Origin: Thysanoteuthis rhombus
Taxonomy: Eukaryota; Mollusca; Cephalopoda; Oegopsida; Thysanoteuthidae
DNA length: 64,000 nucleotides
Assembly (NCBI GenBank): GCA_963457665.1
Contig: OY735233.1
Location: 43,986,892 to 44,050,891, forward strand
Direction of reading: 5' to 3'
Below the pieces are notes generated by a model. The model ran no database searches, was not told where the DNA came from, and saw nothing but the letters and a program-made list of their open reading frames with translations. Below are positions 33,061 to 45,513 of this stretch, one piece after another; position 1 is the first letter of the stretch; every line of letters starts with the position of its first letter. Position numbers and translations under genes: made by a program.

Positions 33061-33289
33061 TTACCTCTGCTACACTGACAACACTGAAAATCAAAATGCA
33101 CAATTTTCAAGTCGCGCGACCTATGACCCGGAACAGTGGCTTTTATTCATTATTATTCTACATATGTTCTATACATATTGGTTCTGTAATATAGGATAAA
33201 TACGTTGCACATTTACTTTTTGGAGCCTTTGTACGAGTTTTTGGATCACCAGTTATCCGGGAATAAAATCTACGCAATTTAAACAAATC

Positions 33290-33580
33290 TCGCCTCTCTT
33301 GCCTATTAAAATGGTCGCTAAGTGGGCCCTGGATATAAAATATTGGTGGGCGGTACGGAAAAAGTCGCAAAAGTGGGCGTTAGACATAAAACAGCTGTCG
33401 ACCAATGAACAAAAGGATGATATTGTGCGTGCAGATTCAGCTAAAAATTGGCACATGCCTTTCTTTCAACGTCAGCGATACGAGAGGCATATTGAAATAA
33501 CAATGGATTGTGATCGCAAAGAAAAATCATCGTATTCTAACATGAAATTGACGAATGAGCACTTACCAACGTCATAACAA
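33290..33580 (+). other. Unrecognised 92-codon open frame
   Basis: The plus frame contains WALDIK twice and ends SNMKLTNEHLPTS. The KLTNEHL ending recalls the C-terminal dimerisation region of hAT transposases (LT.EHL), and a hAT-like end lies just upstream, so it may be a transposase relic. No catalytic residues are identifiable. Confidence 0.25.
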
Positions 33581-34101
33581 AACGGAGTTATTGCTCGTTC
33601 TAACCATCTTTGCCGGCGATCCTATAATCATACATACTTCAACACAAACCAAAAAAGCACTCAGAAAAAGCATAACTTTCCAAGAGCCAGGGAGAATAAA
33701 TTTGCAAAGATCCTTCCCTACAAAAATGAATCACTTCATTCGTAGTCTATTGTCCATCATTTCGCATATTATCAGGGAAATTCATTGAGACATTTCAGAG
33801 ATATTGTGCGGACAGTCATGTGTGTATACAGAAATAAATTTAAAAAAAAAAAGGAAATATATTCCTGGATCCGTCCCGAAATGTGACCATCCTCTCCTAA
33901 ACCACAAAATTTCCCAGATACCATGAAGACAGACGGTTAGAAAGACAGAAAGACGTGACCGATTACATGCGCTTATCCATCTCAGTTGACAGAAGTAAAT
34001 ATAGTTTCTTTCGTTGAGTTGTTTTAAAACATTGATAGCTTAATGGCGTCGCTTCAAACGTCCGTGGACACGGATACGCGATGTATAATTAACAGCTAAT
34101 C

Positions 34102-34149
<48 letters not shown>

Positions 34150-34925
34150 TCTCGTAAATATAAAAAGAATCAGCACGAAGAATATTGCTATTATCATCTT
34201 GGTATTATTTCACGACGTTTTCCCATCTGTAAGCCATAGTTATTAAACTTTTACAAATAGAATCGTACAGTTGAAGTAGTGATGCGCCTCTTGATTGGCT
34301 GGCCAGCAAATAACCGGCTAATTATCAGTCAAACAATCGTCTGGTAATCAGTTCTCAAGGAGCCCCAAACAAGTCAGACGGGGAATTCGCGACGTTTAAT
34401 ATGTGAGGCATTCAACAGGAAAATATGAAGATAAAAAAAAACCAACAAGATCAGGACTTACCAAAAGAAAATACCAACTAGACTGTAGTATGCCAATAAG
34501 AAATGATAATCCACAAGGGAATCGATATAAAAGAGACTGGTAGATGATGTCACGAGAGCTTAGACAGGCGTCGTCTGGGACACCACAAACTGATTAACAT
34601 AGAATTCATATAAGAAAATACTTTCTTGCTAGTTACACACTTTGGTTATAGAAAGTGGATGACAACCCTATCCCAAGGGCCATTAAGGGAACTTAGTGGT
34701 AGCCTAGGGTGCAAAGGTCCCAGGGGGCGCTCCAAACTGAAGAAAAAATAGGCTTTAGAACCAGGGCATAAATTTCAAGGATCGTCTCGGGTGCATGAAA
34801 CTCTTGCACCAGTCCTGTGGCCACAAAATCTGTTTTATTGACTAGAATCTCTTTGCAAAAGTGCTTGTCACCCTTTTCGAAGAAATTTGGGAAGTTGGAA
34901 AAGAGTTAAGAAGATTTAGAACGTG
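33581..34925. other. Unassigned, with a (TA)n array
   Basis: Mostly AT-rich. A (TA)n array occupies 34104-34145. A diverged piece of repeat X (see 54459-54720) lies at about 34263-34400. Near 34665-34800 is a GC-richer stretch without gene signal. Confidence 0.45.
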
Positions 34926-35266
34926 ATTAGAAAACGTCAATGAAAACTGTCACCAAAACAGTCTATTCAGTTTTTTTTTCAGTTTTCATGTTGGTCCAGC
35001 TAGCTGGCTGGCTATGTACGAATCACAAGTAATAGAGTTAGAGGGATGAAAATTTGAATAATAATCCCTTCGTTGATGTTTTCTGTTACCCCCCACAACT
35101 ACAGTAGGCTTTTAGTGGGGATTCAGATTTCGTACCGAATTGGTCTCTTGTAAGAAGTAACTTATTCATTGACCACCCCTTCCTCCAATGTTTTAATTGA
35201 TCACCCTCAATGCAGTATGTTGTGGTCACGTGATAGTTTCTACTGGTTGACTAACCAGATTTGTTA
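34926..35266 (-). mobile_element. Family A copy 10
   Basis: Inverted copy from TTAGAAAACGTCAATG to ACTGGTTGACTAACCAGA, with internal shortening. Confidence 0.75.
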
Positions 35267-35322
35267 CTAATAATTGTTCACAGTTTTTTTATTTCATCTT
35301 ATTTCTACTGCTTGTTTACACT

Positions 35323-35372
<50 letters not shown>

Positions 35373-35475
35373 AGAATAGATGTTGTTGTTGTTCTGCCTT
35401 CTTTATCCCTTATCCCTCTTCTTCTTCTTCTTCTTCTTCTTCTTCTTCTTCTTCTTCTTCTTCTTCTTCTTCTTC
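35323..35475. repeat. (TAG)n and (CTT)n trinucleotide arrays
   Basis: TAG array at 35323-35372 and CTT array at 35416-35475, separated by about 40 bp. They create spurious poly-Ser, poly-Val and poly-Leu frames. Confidence 0.95.
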
Positions 35476-35619
35476 AACCTTCCAACTGTTGTAGAGAGTT
35501 TGTGAAGAGGCGGAGAAGGTAGTCGCGTTATTTTTTTTTTTTTTAAATTCTCCTTCAATCAAACAAATCATTATAATCCTCTTCCAGCTTGCCAGTCTCA
35601 TCAAAGCTTCACAAGAGTC

Positions 35620-36060
35620 CCATTAACCGTTCACTCCGGGAACACAACGCTAGACTTTCCTGGTTTGAATACGGAGTTTTCCATCACCTGGACTGGTTGT
35701 GTCAACCAAGGCTGAAGAGCCTAATCTAAGTGTGAAGTGAACTCAATCTGTCTCCGATTCTATTTTCCATGCTGCTAACCTTTAGGCCACCCTCACTTCC
35801 ATCAAACTCACCAGGAGTAGTTGTAGTTACTTCAGTTGTTTATTCAGCACCCTACGTCTTTCTCTTTCTCTCTCTCTCTTCCTTTCTCTCACTCTCAAAC
35901 TCTCATTCTCCCCCCTCTCACCGATCATTCTTTTCACTCTTTATTCCTCCCTTCTCTCCCCTTCCCCCATTCTCTTAACTGTTGGGCCACCAGCATATCC
36001 GTATTCTGTAGAGGTAGCTAGATAAGGTGGTTAACCATTAACCTACAGCGAGGCGCCCCA
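35620..36060 (-). repeat. tRNA-like segments flanking a pyrimidine-rich tract
   Basis: The minus strand reads GTGGCCTAAAGGTTAGCAGC at about 35794 and TGTAGGTTAATGGTTAACCA at about 36045, both box-A-like. A TC-rich tract lies between at 35853-35978. SINE heads are possible; no complete cloverleaf was drawn. Confidence 0.35.
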
Positions 36061-37553
36061 GTAGGTATAAAGGTAGATCTATCTATTGTTAGAGTGATTG
36101 ATTTGGAGAGGCAAGGGGAAGTTGCTTTAATTTTTGGATCACATTTTTCGTTAATGCTTTTTTATCTGCTCACAGTTGAGTTAGGTAGGATGTCTCTTGG
36201 CATTATCTTAACTCTTTCAAAAACCTAAGGGCTGTATAGTTCTCTTTGTATAAGAATATTCACGGGATCCAACATCTTTCTGTCTTTCTCCGTCTCTCTT
36301 TTTCTGTCACTCCAGCTCTATCTCCCGATCTCTGTCCCCCTCTCTCTGTCTTTCTCACTAAATCTACTCCCTATCTCTCTCTTCATACGTACATAGTAAT
36401 GTGCGCGTGAATATGTGACACGTCCTCATTGAGTTCATTGCTTTCTCTAAACTTATTCGAATAACCAGAATTATTTTGGGAACAATTGTTCGGGTTTTGT
36501 GCTGCTGCCTCGTTTTACTCTGACAATCAGATTGTACGTAATACTTTTTTTTATTTCTTTTTTTTTTTTTTCAATTTTGATGACGCCATCTTTTCTCTGC
36601 CTCTTCTTCTTCTTCGAATGTCGACGCCCCAAATGGAAACAAATGTGATTGATCGAAAACGGGAACGCTATTCGCGGCGTAAACGTTCTTCTAAAGTAAT
36701 CAAAAAGCTTTTGTAAGAATTTACCCGCCCTCATAATAAAAGTAGGCATCTTTATCTAAGAGTAAAATCGGCGGACGTGTTTTGTGGCGAAAACAAAAGG
36801 TAGCCGATGTTGGTTATCTAAAGAGGAACAAGAAGAATGAAGTTTCCATAAGGCTGAGATAAAATTTTTTTTTTTATCTGGATCTCTAGGCGAGATGTTG
36901 TTACTATTATACATTGATTCACGCAGACCATTCTTATCGTTTTGCAATCTTTATCAGTGGTGGGTGCAGCTAACGAAAACGCTAAACTGATAAACCGCTA
37001 AAGATTTAACGGAAGCGAAGATAACCGCCAACCGCTAAATGTTATTCTATTTATCTAGCTTCGGTTCGTTTTTTTCTTTCGTTCTAAAACCCTCAAATAC
37101 TGACTTAAAGAGCTGACAATTTTAATAAGTCGTAGCTTGGACATAAAATTTTGAATAAACTCTATGTTGAATACAAACTGATGTTTAATTTCATTTGCCC
37201 ATTTAATTATTCATGTTCATTTAGATCATCATCTAATATTGACATGCTATACCTTTTTGGAAAGTTCTATGAGGAAATTACTTCAAAGACTGGAATATTC
37301 TAATATGTTTCTTCTTCTGATGTTAAAAGCCAAGTTATGATGGCAGTTCTAATCGTATTAAACCTCAATCATCTATTCAAAGTTGAATTTTTTTTTCCGA
37401 GTGACATGTCAACCCACCCTAATGGATGTGTAAATAGCCAGACATAAATCATAAGTATTCAGCACCGATTACAGAGATACATGATGAGGACATGTCACGT
37501 GAACTCAATGAGGACGTGTCACATATTCAAGCGCACGTCATTATGTACATATG

Positions 37554-37555
<2 letters not shown>
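36061..37555. other. Unassigned, with a possible hAT end
   Basis: An open frame at 36618-36716 (plus) reads MSTPQMETNVIDRKRERYSR and ends shortly before an AATAAA word, but no upstream acceptor or homology supports it. At 36956 CAGTGGTGGGTGCAGC resembles a hAT terminus without a found partner. The rest is featureless. Confidence 0.35.
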
Positions 37556-37593
<38 letters not shown>

Positions 37594-37605
37594 GGATAAG
37601 TAAAT

Positions 37606-37662
<57 letters not shown>

Positions 37663-37826
37663 AAGAGAGACAGAGACAGAGAGACGGAGGGTGAGAGATA
37701 GAGGGAGAGTGACAGAGAGTGAGAGATAGAGGGAGAGTGACAGAGAGTGAGGGATAGAGAGAGTGACAGAGAGTGAGAGATAGACGGAGAGTGAAAGAGA
37801 GTGAGAGATGGAGAAAGAGAGAAGGG
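37556..37826. repeat. GA-rich microsatellite complex
   Basis: (GA)n, a short (TG)n at 37607-37628, (GA)n again, then about four imperfect units of GTGACAGAGAGTGAGAGATA. 37827-38284 shows no gene. Confidence 0.95.
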
Positions 37827-38284
37827 AATCGGATCCCTTGAACATAAGTTGAAATGGGGCCTACATTCCACATCGGGCCGGGGTCTGAATCTCTCACAAG
37901 CTTAGGGCAGATCTGAATGGGAATTTTCGTTACCTACTGGTCACGAGTTCAATCATTATGTAATATAGTCACTGGGTAAGTGTAGCGAGCACTTGTGAAA
38001 AACACTCTCCCATAACTACCTTACCTGCCTAGTCAGTAACATCGAAAAGCTATCCCCATAGTGAACTTTCGAGGAGGCTAATAATAAGCAACCACCCACA
38101 GACAAAAAAAGATGAGTGTAGACGAGTGGTTGGGGAGGGGAGAGGCTGCCCTCATTTTACGCCAGGTGCGTTTCTCGGAGAAAGAAATCGGCGCAAAATA
38201 AATCTACCATAAAAACAAGCCGATATAAGTTCTTATTGAAAAATTCAATATTAATTATTTTACATGTATGTAATAGATAAATTA

Positions 38285-38650
38285 CAGGTCTGGTTAGTCA
38301 TTCAATAGAAACCGCCATATGACCAACGTATCTTGGCCGTATCATGTGCTGGGGATGATCAATAGAAAAAAATTTGAAAAAAAAATTTTGTTCAAATCAA
38401 AACAGACACAAACTGGAGGATCAATTTAGCATAAACTTTCATTGTAAATTGAACAAACTCTTAAAGCTTACTGGGGGTAATTTCAAAACTCAAAAAAAGT
38501 TTTTTTATAAACATGATAAGGAGTAGATGCAATAATTTTAGCCCTCTAGCTCTATTGGTACGCCCAGTGCGCATGATATATACATAGCCGAACCAATCTG
38601 AAAACTAAAGAAACCTATGTTGATAATTTTGGAGATAGTTTTGGTTGATG
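38285..38650 (+). mobile_element. Family A copy 11
   Basis: Starts CAGGTCTGGTTAGTCATTCA and runs to GATAGTTTTGGTTGATG, where it passes directly into copy 12. Confidence 0.8.
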
Positions 38651-38998
38651 TCTTTTGGTAGCATATCGTTGAGGGTTATCAATTAAAAAAAATGGAAAAC
38701 AGTGTCATCGATGAATAAATTGAATTTGTTGGGTAGTGACCACTGAAAAAACATGAACGTTGCCGGGTACAAACTGAGGGATCAATTCAGCATAAGCTCA
38801 CATTGAAAATTAAACATGTTCTAGAAACCTATTTGGGCGGTATTTATAAAAACAAAAAAGTTTTCTCTTAGCGTAAATGTGTAAATGTTCAGCCCTTTAG
38901 CTCCATTGATGCAGCTGTTTCGTGCGATACATACATACTCAGCAAGCCAGAGAGATTAACTTAAAAACTGAAGAAACCTATGTTTGATGGTTTCTAAT
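38651..38998 (+). mobile_element. Family A copy 12, fused to copy 11
   Basis: Begins inside the family at TCTTTTGGTAGCATATCG, lacking its first 40 bp or so, and ends GATGGTTTCTAA. The fusion at TTGGTTGATG/TCTTTTGG suggests recombination between copies, not two clean insertions. Confidence 0.75.
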
Positions 38999-39555
38999 AA
39001 ACAATTAATAAAATACAACCAAAGTAAATTTGAGCAAGTCGACGTAAATCAAATCGGTGTAAAATCAGGGCAGTTATATTCTCTCTTGTGAGCCGACCAA
39101 AAAGTAAATAGAAAAGTAATTAGCCCCCCCCCCCTCCATCCTGCAACCCAACTTTAGCCAAGTTGACGGCGCCTACGGGATCGGTTCATAGGATTTTTTC
39201 CCCCGAGAGAAGCAAAATATTAAAAAAAGGAATAACAGTTGCTTTATTGTTTGAAAAAGACAGCCACAGGCAACGCGTTTGATTTCTTTCCCTTATCAGT
39301 TTTGTGGGAATCCCAGCTGTCAGCGATAAAGCGGGGAAAAAAAAACCCTGAAAGGTTCCAGCAAGAACGATAACTCCCAGAAAACCTTTTAACGAACATT
39401 TGGAATGGTGATAGGAAAGATAGAGAAGGTGGGAGAGAAGCAAAGATGAAAATAGACGGGGGAGGGTTACGTAGGGATGGAGCGTACACCTACTATTCAA
39501 TTTTTAGATTTTCCGATGTGTTAACGTAACTCTATGACTCACTTTGTCGGTCCCC
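38999..39555. other. Unassigned
   Basis: A 104-codon minus-strand frame at 39186-39500 overlaps an 81-codon frame in another register; neither has recognised features. Confidence 0.4.
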
Positions 39556-39558
39556 GGT

Positions 39559-39855
39559 TATAATATAATATAATATAATATAATATAATATAATATAATA
39601 TAATATAATATAATATAACATAATATGATATAATATAATATAATATAACATAATATGATATAATATAATATAATATAACATAATATAATATAACATAATA
39701 TAGCATGATATGATATAATATAATATAATATAATATAATATAACATAATGTAATATAACATAATGTAATATAATATAGTATAACATAATATAATATAATA
39801 TAATATAATATAATATAATATAACATAATATGATATAAATTAATATAATACAGTA
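39559..39855. repeat. (TAATA)n pentanucleotide satellite
   Basis: About 60 units of TAATA, with variant units (TAACA, TGATA, TAGCA) recurring in phase. It yields spurious ILYYIILYY frames. Confidence 0.95.
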
Positions 39856-40422
39856 TATTATAGTGACGTGATAAAAGAACACAGGAACAATTACGTCATC
39901 AGCGTTCACAAGCATGTGATTATAGATCATAATTGTTCTTTTTAGATATAATCCAAACAGTTCGTAGTTTCATTTTGAACACTCTCCCTTATCCGCAGCT
40001 TACATTTCTATGGTCATCGTTTTCCATGGTTTCCATTCCAAGTGCCCCCCCCTTATCCATGTATTCGCTTTTCAGTGTCCACCCATCCCCCATTTCCCTG
40101 ATGGTGTGTTGACTCATATACAGACCCCACCGTCTGTGGTCCTACTGCTGTGGATATCGCCCCCCCCAAACAATGTTCGTTCGCAAAGCCTAACCATTCA
40201 TCGGCGAACGGAGGCCTCAACGTATACCTAGTTCCCCAAAACCCATCCCCATCAGAGGAGAGAGAAGACCAGAGAGCGAAAGAGATGAGGTTGAGAAACT
40301 TATTCAGATGTAGACGGCAGGTGCCCTACTTAATGTAATCGGGATGGATCCAGGATTTCGAAAATGGAGTGAGGTCCAGATTTTTGAGCAGGGGGAGGAA
40401 GTCCAGATGACCCCCCACCCCA

Positions 40423-40425
<3 letters not shown>
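39856..40425. other. Unassigned, locally C-rich
   Basis: 40000-40320 is C-rich with overlapping open frames but no splice or domain support. GGATGGATCCAGGATTTCG near 40344 is a scrap shared with 23640-23960. Confidence 0.4.

Positions 40426-40426
<1 letters not shown>

Positions 40427-40476
<50 letters not shown>
40427..40476. repeat. (AAC)n microsatellite
   Basis: About 16 AAC units. Confidence 0.95.
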
Positions 40477-40572
40477 AAAACCCCATCAGAATCAATAAAG
40501 TAATACGTCCACTTTTTTTTACTTACAGTTGAGTCGTAACTTTTCAGAACTGGAATTGACAAAACCAAAAAA

Positions 40573-41042
40573 CAGGTCTGGTTTGTCATTCAATAGAAAC
40601 ATATTTTGGTAGCATGCTGTGTTGGAGTGATCAAGTAAAATTTGATTGGAGAGAAAGGTGATCAACGAAAAAGTTATTCCTCACACTTTTTGTTGGGTAG
40701 TGATCATTAGAAAAAGTCTGAATTCCCAAGATACAAACGTGGGTGCTGCTGGGCACAAATTAAGGGATCGATTTGGCATAAACTTACATTGCAATTGAAC
40801 CCCTGGAAAAACTTGAACTCATTTAGGGAGGGAATTTTGGAAAAAAAAAAATTTTGTTAGACATAATAAAGAGTCCATGTTGAAATGTTCAGCCTCGTAG
40901 CTCTGTTGATGCAACCTGTGCGTGTGATACATGCATCCACCCATCCATACATAGATACATGGCCAGCCAGCCAGCCAGCCAGCCAGATCGACTTGAAAAC
41001 TGAAGAAAGCTATTTGGACAGTTTTGGTTGATGGTTTCTGAT
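40573..41042 (+). mobile_element. Family A copy 13, full length
   Basis: Starts CAGGTCTGGTTTGTCATTCA and ends GATGGTTTCTGATA. Carries an enlarged CCAGCCAGCCAGCCAGCCAG run. Confidence 0.8.
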
Positions 41043-41375
41043 AAAAAAAATGCCCAAAGAGATTTTCCACAGAATGAACGAATCGAAATTTCATTAAGAA
41101 TAAGAAAGAAGACTTAAGACTTAAGCTCTGCCTGAGGAATGGTTGGGTGGAGGGGGGAGTCTTGGGCCCCCTTGGTTCAGCTTGGACCCGTGCCCACGAT
41201 ATTTCTTCACTTATTGTTGTTGATAGGTCCTACTAGAGAAGTGAAATGATGTGAAGCGAAACATTTTACTGTAAGCTTAAGACTTGGGTTCCAACGGTAT
41301 CTGGTCACAAAAGCACCGTGAGAAACGGCACTTACCAGCACTCAGTTAAAAAAAAAACAACAACAAAAAAACAAA

Positions 41376-41748
41376 CAGGTCTGGTTAGTCACAATAAAAA
41401 CCGCAACATGATAATCGTCTTTTGGCAGCATGGTGGGTAGGGGGTGATCAATTAAAAAAATGGAAAAAAAGGGCAATCAATGAAAATGTAACCGAGCAGA
41501 ATTTTCGAAAAACGGGCGGGAACGAAGTAAGGGAGCAATTTAGCATAAACTTACATTGTAAATCGAACTGCTCACAAAGAGCCTATTTAGGTGGGATTTA
41601 AAAAAAACAAAACATTTTTTCTGAGGCATATTATGGAGTAAATGAGTGAATTTCAGCACTCTAGCTCCATCCATGCGGCCTAGTTAAAAAGCTGCAAAAA
41701 CCTATACTGACAACAGTTTAGGAGACACTTTTGGTTAACGGTTTCTAA
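41376..41748 (+). mobile_element. Family A copy 14
   Basis: Starts CAGGTCTGGTTAGTCACAAT and ends TAACGGTTTCTAA. The GCCAGCC block is deleted. Confidence 0.8.
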
Positions 41749-42340
41749 AAAGAAATGCTGCATGGTGTGCTGACTGTAGCACTTGCAGTGATGACCGAAG
41801 CTCGATCGAATTCATTTGCAAAAAGGTCGCCATTGTTGTTGAAAGATGTTCGAATATTTTGAAGCGTTGTCAAATTTGATTAATGTAAGATACTATAATT
41901 TAGTTCCATGCGGACAGCAATTGACTCCTCGCCGTTTTTTTTTTCATCAACCAGCACGTGAGCGGTGAGACATCGAAAGGGGAAAAGAGTTTAAAAAGAA
42001 ATGAAAGGCATGTTGAAACAAACAAACAAACCAGCAAGTTTTCCTGGTGCGAGGCGACATGATAATCGGACACTTTAAGAATGTTAATTCTTAACTTGAC
42101 TCAGAACTTGGTTTTACTTTTTTTTTTCTTCGTCAAAGTTGAGACGAAAAGACGTTCAATGAAACAATATCTATGTGTTGCAAACCAACCCACTGGTGTT
42201 GATAGTTAGATCCTTATATGATCTCACGCAACTGTAGCCTTGTGCCAGACTAAGCCAAGTTTAGCAAATAACTTTGGTACCTACTGCAGCGTGATAGATG
42301 TTATTTCAGACCTTCATCAAAGGTGTGTCGCGTTAGGAAA
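41749..42340. repeat. Mostly unassigned, with a SINE-like scrap at 42235-42310
   Basis: GCCTTGTGCCAGACTAAGCC and TTTAGCAAATAACT near 42240 match 47035-47065 and, more weakly, the body following the tRNA-like head at 46484. The rest is unassigned. Confidence 0.4.
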
Positions 42341-42344
42341 TTTT

Positions 42345-43165
42345 CATCATCATCAGTTTCTTAACGTCCGTCGTTGGACATAGACCTTCCCCAGGATTCG
42401 CCTCACTTCTCTATCATGGGCGTCACGGAGCCAGTACTTTCTGAATTTGTCTAGCTCGTCTCTCCATCTAACACTCTGCCGGCTTCGACGCGCATGTAAT
42501 CTCTGGGGATCCGTGTCGTGAGTCGCGATGTCCATCGGTTGTGTGCTAGTCTTGCGACATGGCCAGCCCATTGCCGTTTGAGTGTTTTAATGGATTCTAT
42601 GATATCCCTGACTCCTGTCTTCTCCTGGATGTATTGTGCTGTCTTGTCGTCTGTCTATGTGAGGTTGAACATAATTCTCTCATGTGCACGTTGCATGGTT
42701 CTCAGTTTGCGGATCAATCTCTTGGTTATGTTCTATGTTTTAGCTGCATAAGTGACAATTGGGAAGATGCATTGGTTGTATACCCTTCTTTTTAGGATTG
42801 ATGGGATCTTCTTGTTTTTGAAGGTTGAACTTGCTCTGCCAAAGGCTTGCCATCTTAGGTTGATTCTCTGCTCGATTTCTCCTCTTCTTGAGGGTCTCAT
42901 GGATATTTGTTGTCCTAGGTAGATGTAGTGGTCGACTTTCTCCAGTTCTGTGTCCTCGATTTTGATCTTAGTGTCCTCATTTCCGATGCAGTTGTTGCAC
43001 ATGATCTTCGTCTTGCTGAAGTTCATGTGTCGGCCGATTTAACTGGGAGAATAAAGGAATCAAATACTTGAACAACCTCAGATTTGCAGACGAGATTGCC
43101 CTTTCGTAGAGGACCTTACATGACTCCCAACTAATGCTAGATGAACTAAATGAAGAGAGCAAGAA
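42345..43165 (-). mobile_element. RTE-type LINE insertion (fragment f) with 5' inversion
   Basis: The minus strand from 43037 leftward encodes MNFSKTKIMCNNCIGNEDTK, IEDTELEKVDHYIYLGQQIS and LKRRVYNQCIFPIVTYAA, then the C-terminal tail, ending in a short ATC/GAT tail at 42345. From 43040 rightward the plus strand encodes the part that should directly precede MNFSKTK: WENKGI, LNNLRFADEIALS and MLDELNEESKKGN. So the 5' segment is inverted against the 3' segment with the break at SKK/MNF, the product expected from twin priming. AGGAAATTTTCAT (left) and AGGAAACTTTCAT (right) may be the target duplication. The catalytic FADD is FADE here. Confidence 0.85.
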
Positions 43166-43169
43166 AGGA

Positions 43170-43785
43170 AACTTTCATTAATCATAATTTCCAATTGTCT
43201 AAGATTGGTAACTCTCTTAGAATCGAGCAGGGAATACTTCTTGAACCATGACACAGGGGGAACCTCTCTTAACTTGGACCGTTTCATAGAATGTCTCATT
43301 AAATAAAAAATCAATGAGTGAATAAGAAAACCAATAATTAATTCATTTCCCCCCAAATAAATATCGAACCCCTAAAATCTTTTCGAGAACCTTGTAAGTA
43401 ATATATAATGTATTGATCCCTTTCTAAATAATGTATAAATACAGATGAAAATGTAAATAATGAGAGTATAATAACAATATTGGATGGTTTTTCAAGATAA
43501 ATGATTCTTTATTTCAACATTTCGCTCATTCTAAGCTTTGTCTACATGTAAATAGGTATATAATGCAATGAATAAATAAGAAAAAAATTATTATATTTCA
43601 CCAAATGTTCGACCGTCCGTCCGTCTAAAAATAAGCGCCTGGATACTAGATATGAATCTAGATAATTATGAGTAAAATCTAGATGATTCTGGATAATTTT
43701 GTGAAATTTCGTAGTTGCCATCTCTCGCAATCTGAGAGTATTTCGCGGAGAGATTTTCATTTTGACAATTGGTATCTTCCGCAAG
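43170..43785. other. Unassigned
   Basis: AT-rich. TTTCAACATTTCGCTCATTC near 43512 resembles TCCAACGTTTCGTTCATACG at 23549, a short dispersed scrap. No gene. Confidence 0.4.
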
Positions 43786-43789
43786 GTGA

Positions 43790-44075
43790 ATTTCGTTAAA
43801 ATCTAAAAGATAAACAAAACAGAATTCACTTCTCCATACAATATTATCCCAAAACTACGCAGCCCATTTCAAGTCCTTTGTTGTTAGTTCCTGTGAATGG
43901 GATTTGCGAACTTCAGCAAAACAGGTCGACCTGAGTTAGGTTCTAAGAATGGGAGTAAATTCGGTGTCTGTTTTTGCGTACATCACTATGTCAGTGTCAT
44001 TTGTGCATGACATGTCATTGTTTTCTGTCAGGTCATTGTCATCCGTCATTCTTGTTACATAGAATGCGCAGATGT
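43790..44075 (-). repeat. Family J copy 3
   Basis: Inverted copy with TGAATGGGATTTGCGAACTT and TTTTTGCGTACATCACTATG. Confidence 0.65.
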
Positions 44076-44545
44076 TCTGATACTAAGAGATATGCCAATC
44101 CATACGTAAATATTCCCGTCATTTCTGACGGGTAGTATGCAAGAAAAACTACAAGGCAACTGCCGCAAACAATCAGAAAGAGACAATTGGAATTTTCTGG
44201 AAAATATAATGATGAAGGAAGGCTCGCACAACTTGACGCTCATGGGGGCACATCAAAGGCAAGAGAAGAAGAGAAAGACAGCGAGTAATCTACTTGACAA
44301 GTTTGAACAAATGGATAGCAGAACAAGCATTTTTCATCATAAAAGTAATTGCTTTTTAAAAAAAATTATTATACATAAAATGATGGTGATATGAAGTTGT
44401 GTTTGTGATAAAGTGCTCAATGTTTTTTGATAAAATAAAGTTAGTATGATAGATGCTCAAGGGATCATCACTCGAAATTTGTTTCCTGCTTCTCCGCAAT
44501 TTCCAAATATATATCCTTGTATACATACGTACCACGCAATGCAAA

Positions 44546-45513
44546 TCAGGAATGCAATATAATATGATATAATATCCGATGTATGATGGGTCTATTTCAT
44601 AAAATGCTCGATAAATCAGCATTAAACATTAAGTTGATTTAGAGTAGAGCTTAAGATATAATGGAGTAAGGATCCGCTACACAGACACGTTTATGTTTCT
44701 GCCCTGTTTGGGCTTCTTCAGGCAAGCAGTTCAGTTTATTTTAGATTCCTATTTAGGATTTTTTTCTGGGGATGCGCAGCTATTTTCTTGGTGGTAGCAT
44801 CTTCCTTTTATTCGATTTATGTATATTCTTCTTTTGTGGAAATATCAACCAAAAGGAAAATCCTAGAAGTGAAATATTACATAGGAATATCGAAAACACC
44901 CTTTGAACTAACATTTGCCGACCTTATATCACCATTTAGAAACAGAAAATATAAAAAATTATACATCACTGTCGACATATTAGTGGAGACTGATTGATAG
45001 CAAACTCAAACCTATAGTAAAACGGAGAAAAATAAAACAAACATGCGGATGCCAAAATATTGAAACCCCATGATACCTATCCCTAAATGAGAAATTGGAG
45101 ATCCTCACTTTTACCAACAGAACAAAAAAACAAACAAACAATAAAAAAGACAGAATTATTAAACAGAAAAAATGAAATAGCATTATAATGCCGGCATTGC
45201 TCAAAATTTCTATTAACATAACTCAATAACCCGCATATAGATTACTAAAAATGATCACCAAAGATATCTTATTCACATAGCCACTTTAAAAAACAACCCA
45301 ATCACCATAATTATGTTAGACATGCTAAAATAAACCAAGAAGAAGTCCAAACAGGACAGAAACACAAATGTGTTCGTAGAGCAAATCATATACTCCATCA
45401 TATTTTAAACTCCACTCTAACTCAGCTTAATGTTTAATGCCGGAAGTATCGAGCACTTCATGAAATAAACCCATCACACTTCAGATATCATACCATATTA
45501 TATTGTATTTCTG

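Noticed and set aside
35261..35522. Poly-Ser, poly-Val and poly-Leu frames
   Set aside because: Products of the TAG and CTT trinucleotide arrays.
36618..36745. Basic C-terminal-looking frame followed by AATAAA
   Set aside because: Only 33 codons after the methionine, preceded by a T-rich tract that could be a chance acceptor. AATAAA is common in AT-rich DNA.
36956..37420. hAT-like start CAGTGGTGGGTGCAGC with a CCCACC word downstream
   Set aside because: No matching right end and no 8-bp target duplication.
37519..37897. Three overlapping minus-strand frames of 108-118 codons rich in Ser and Leu
   Set aside because: They are translations of the GA/CT microsatellite.
39532..39930. 132-codon ILYY-rich frame
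   Set aside because: Translation of the TAATA satellite.
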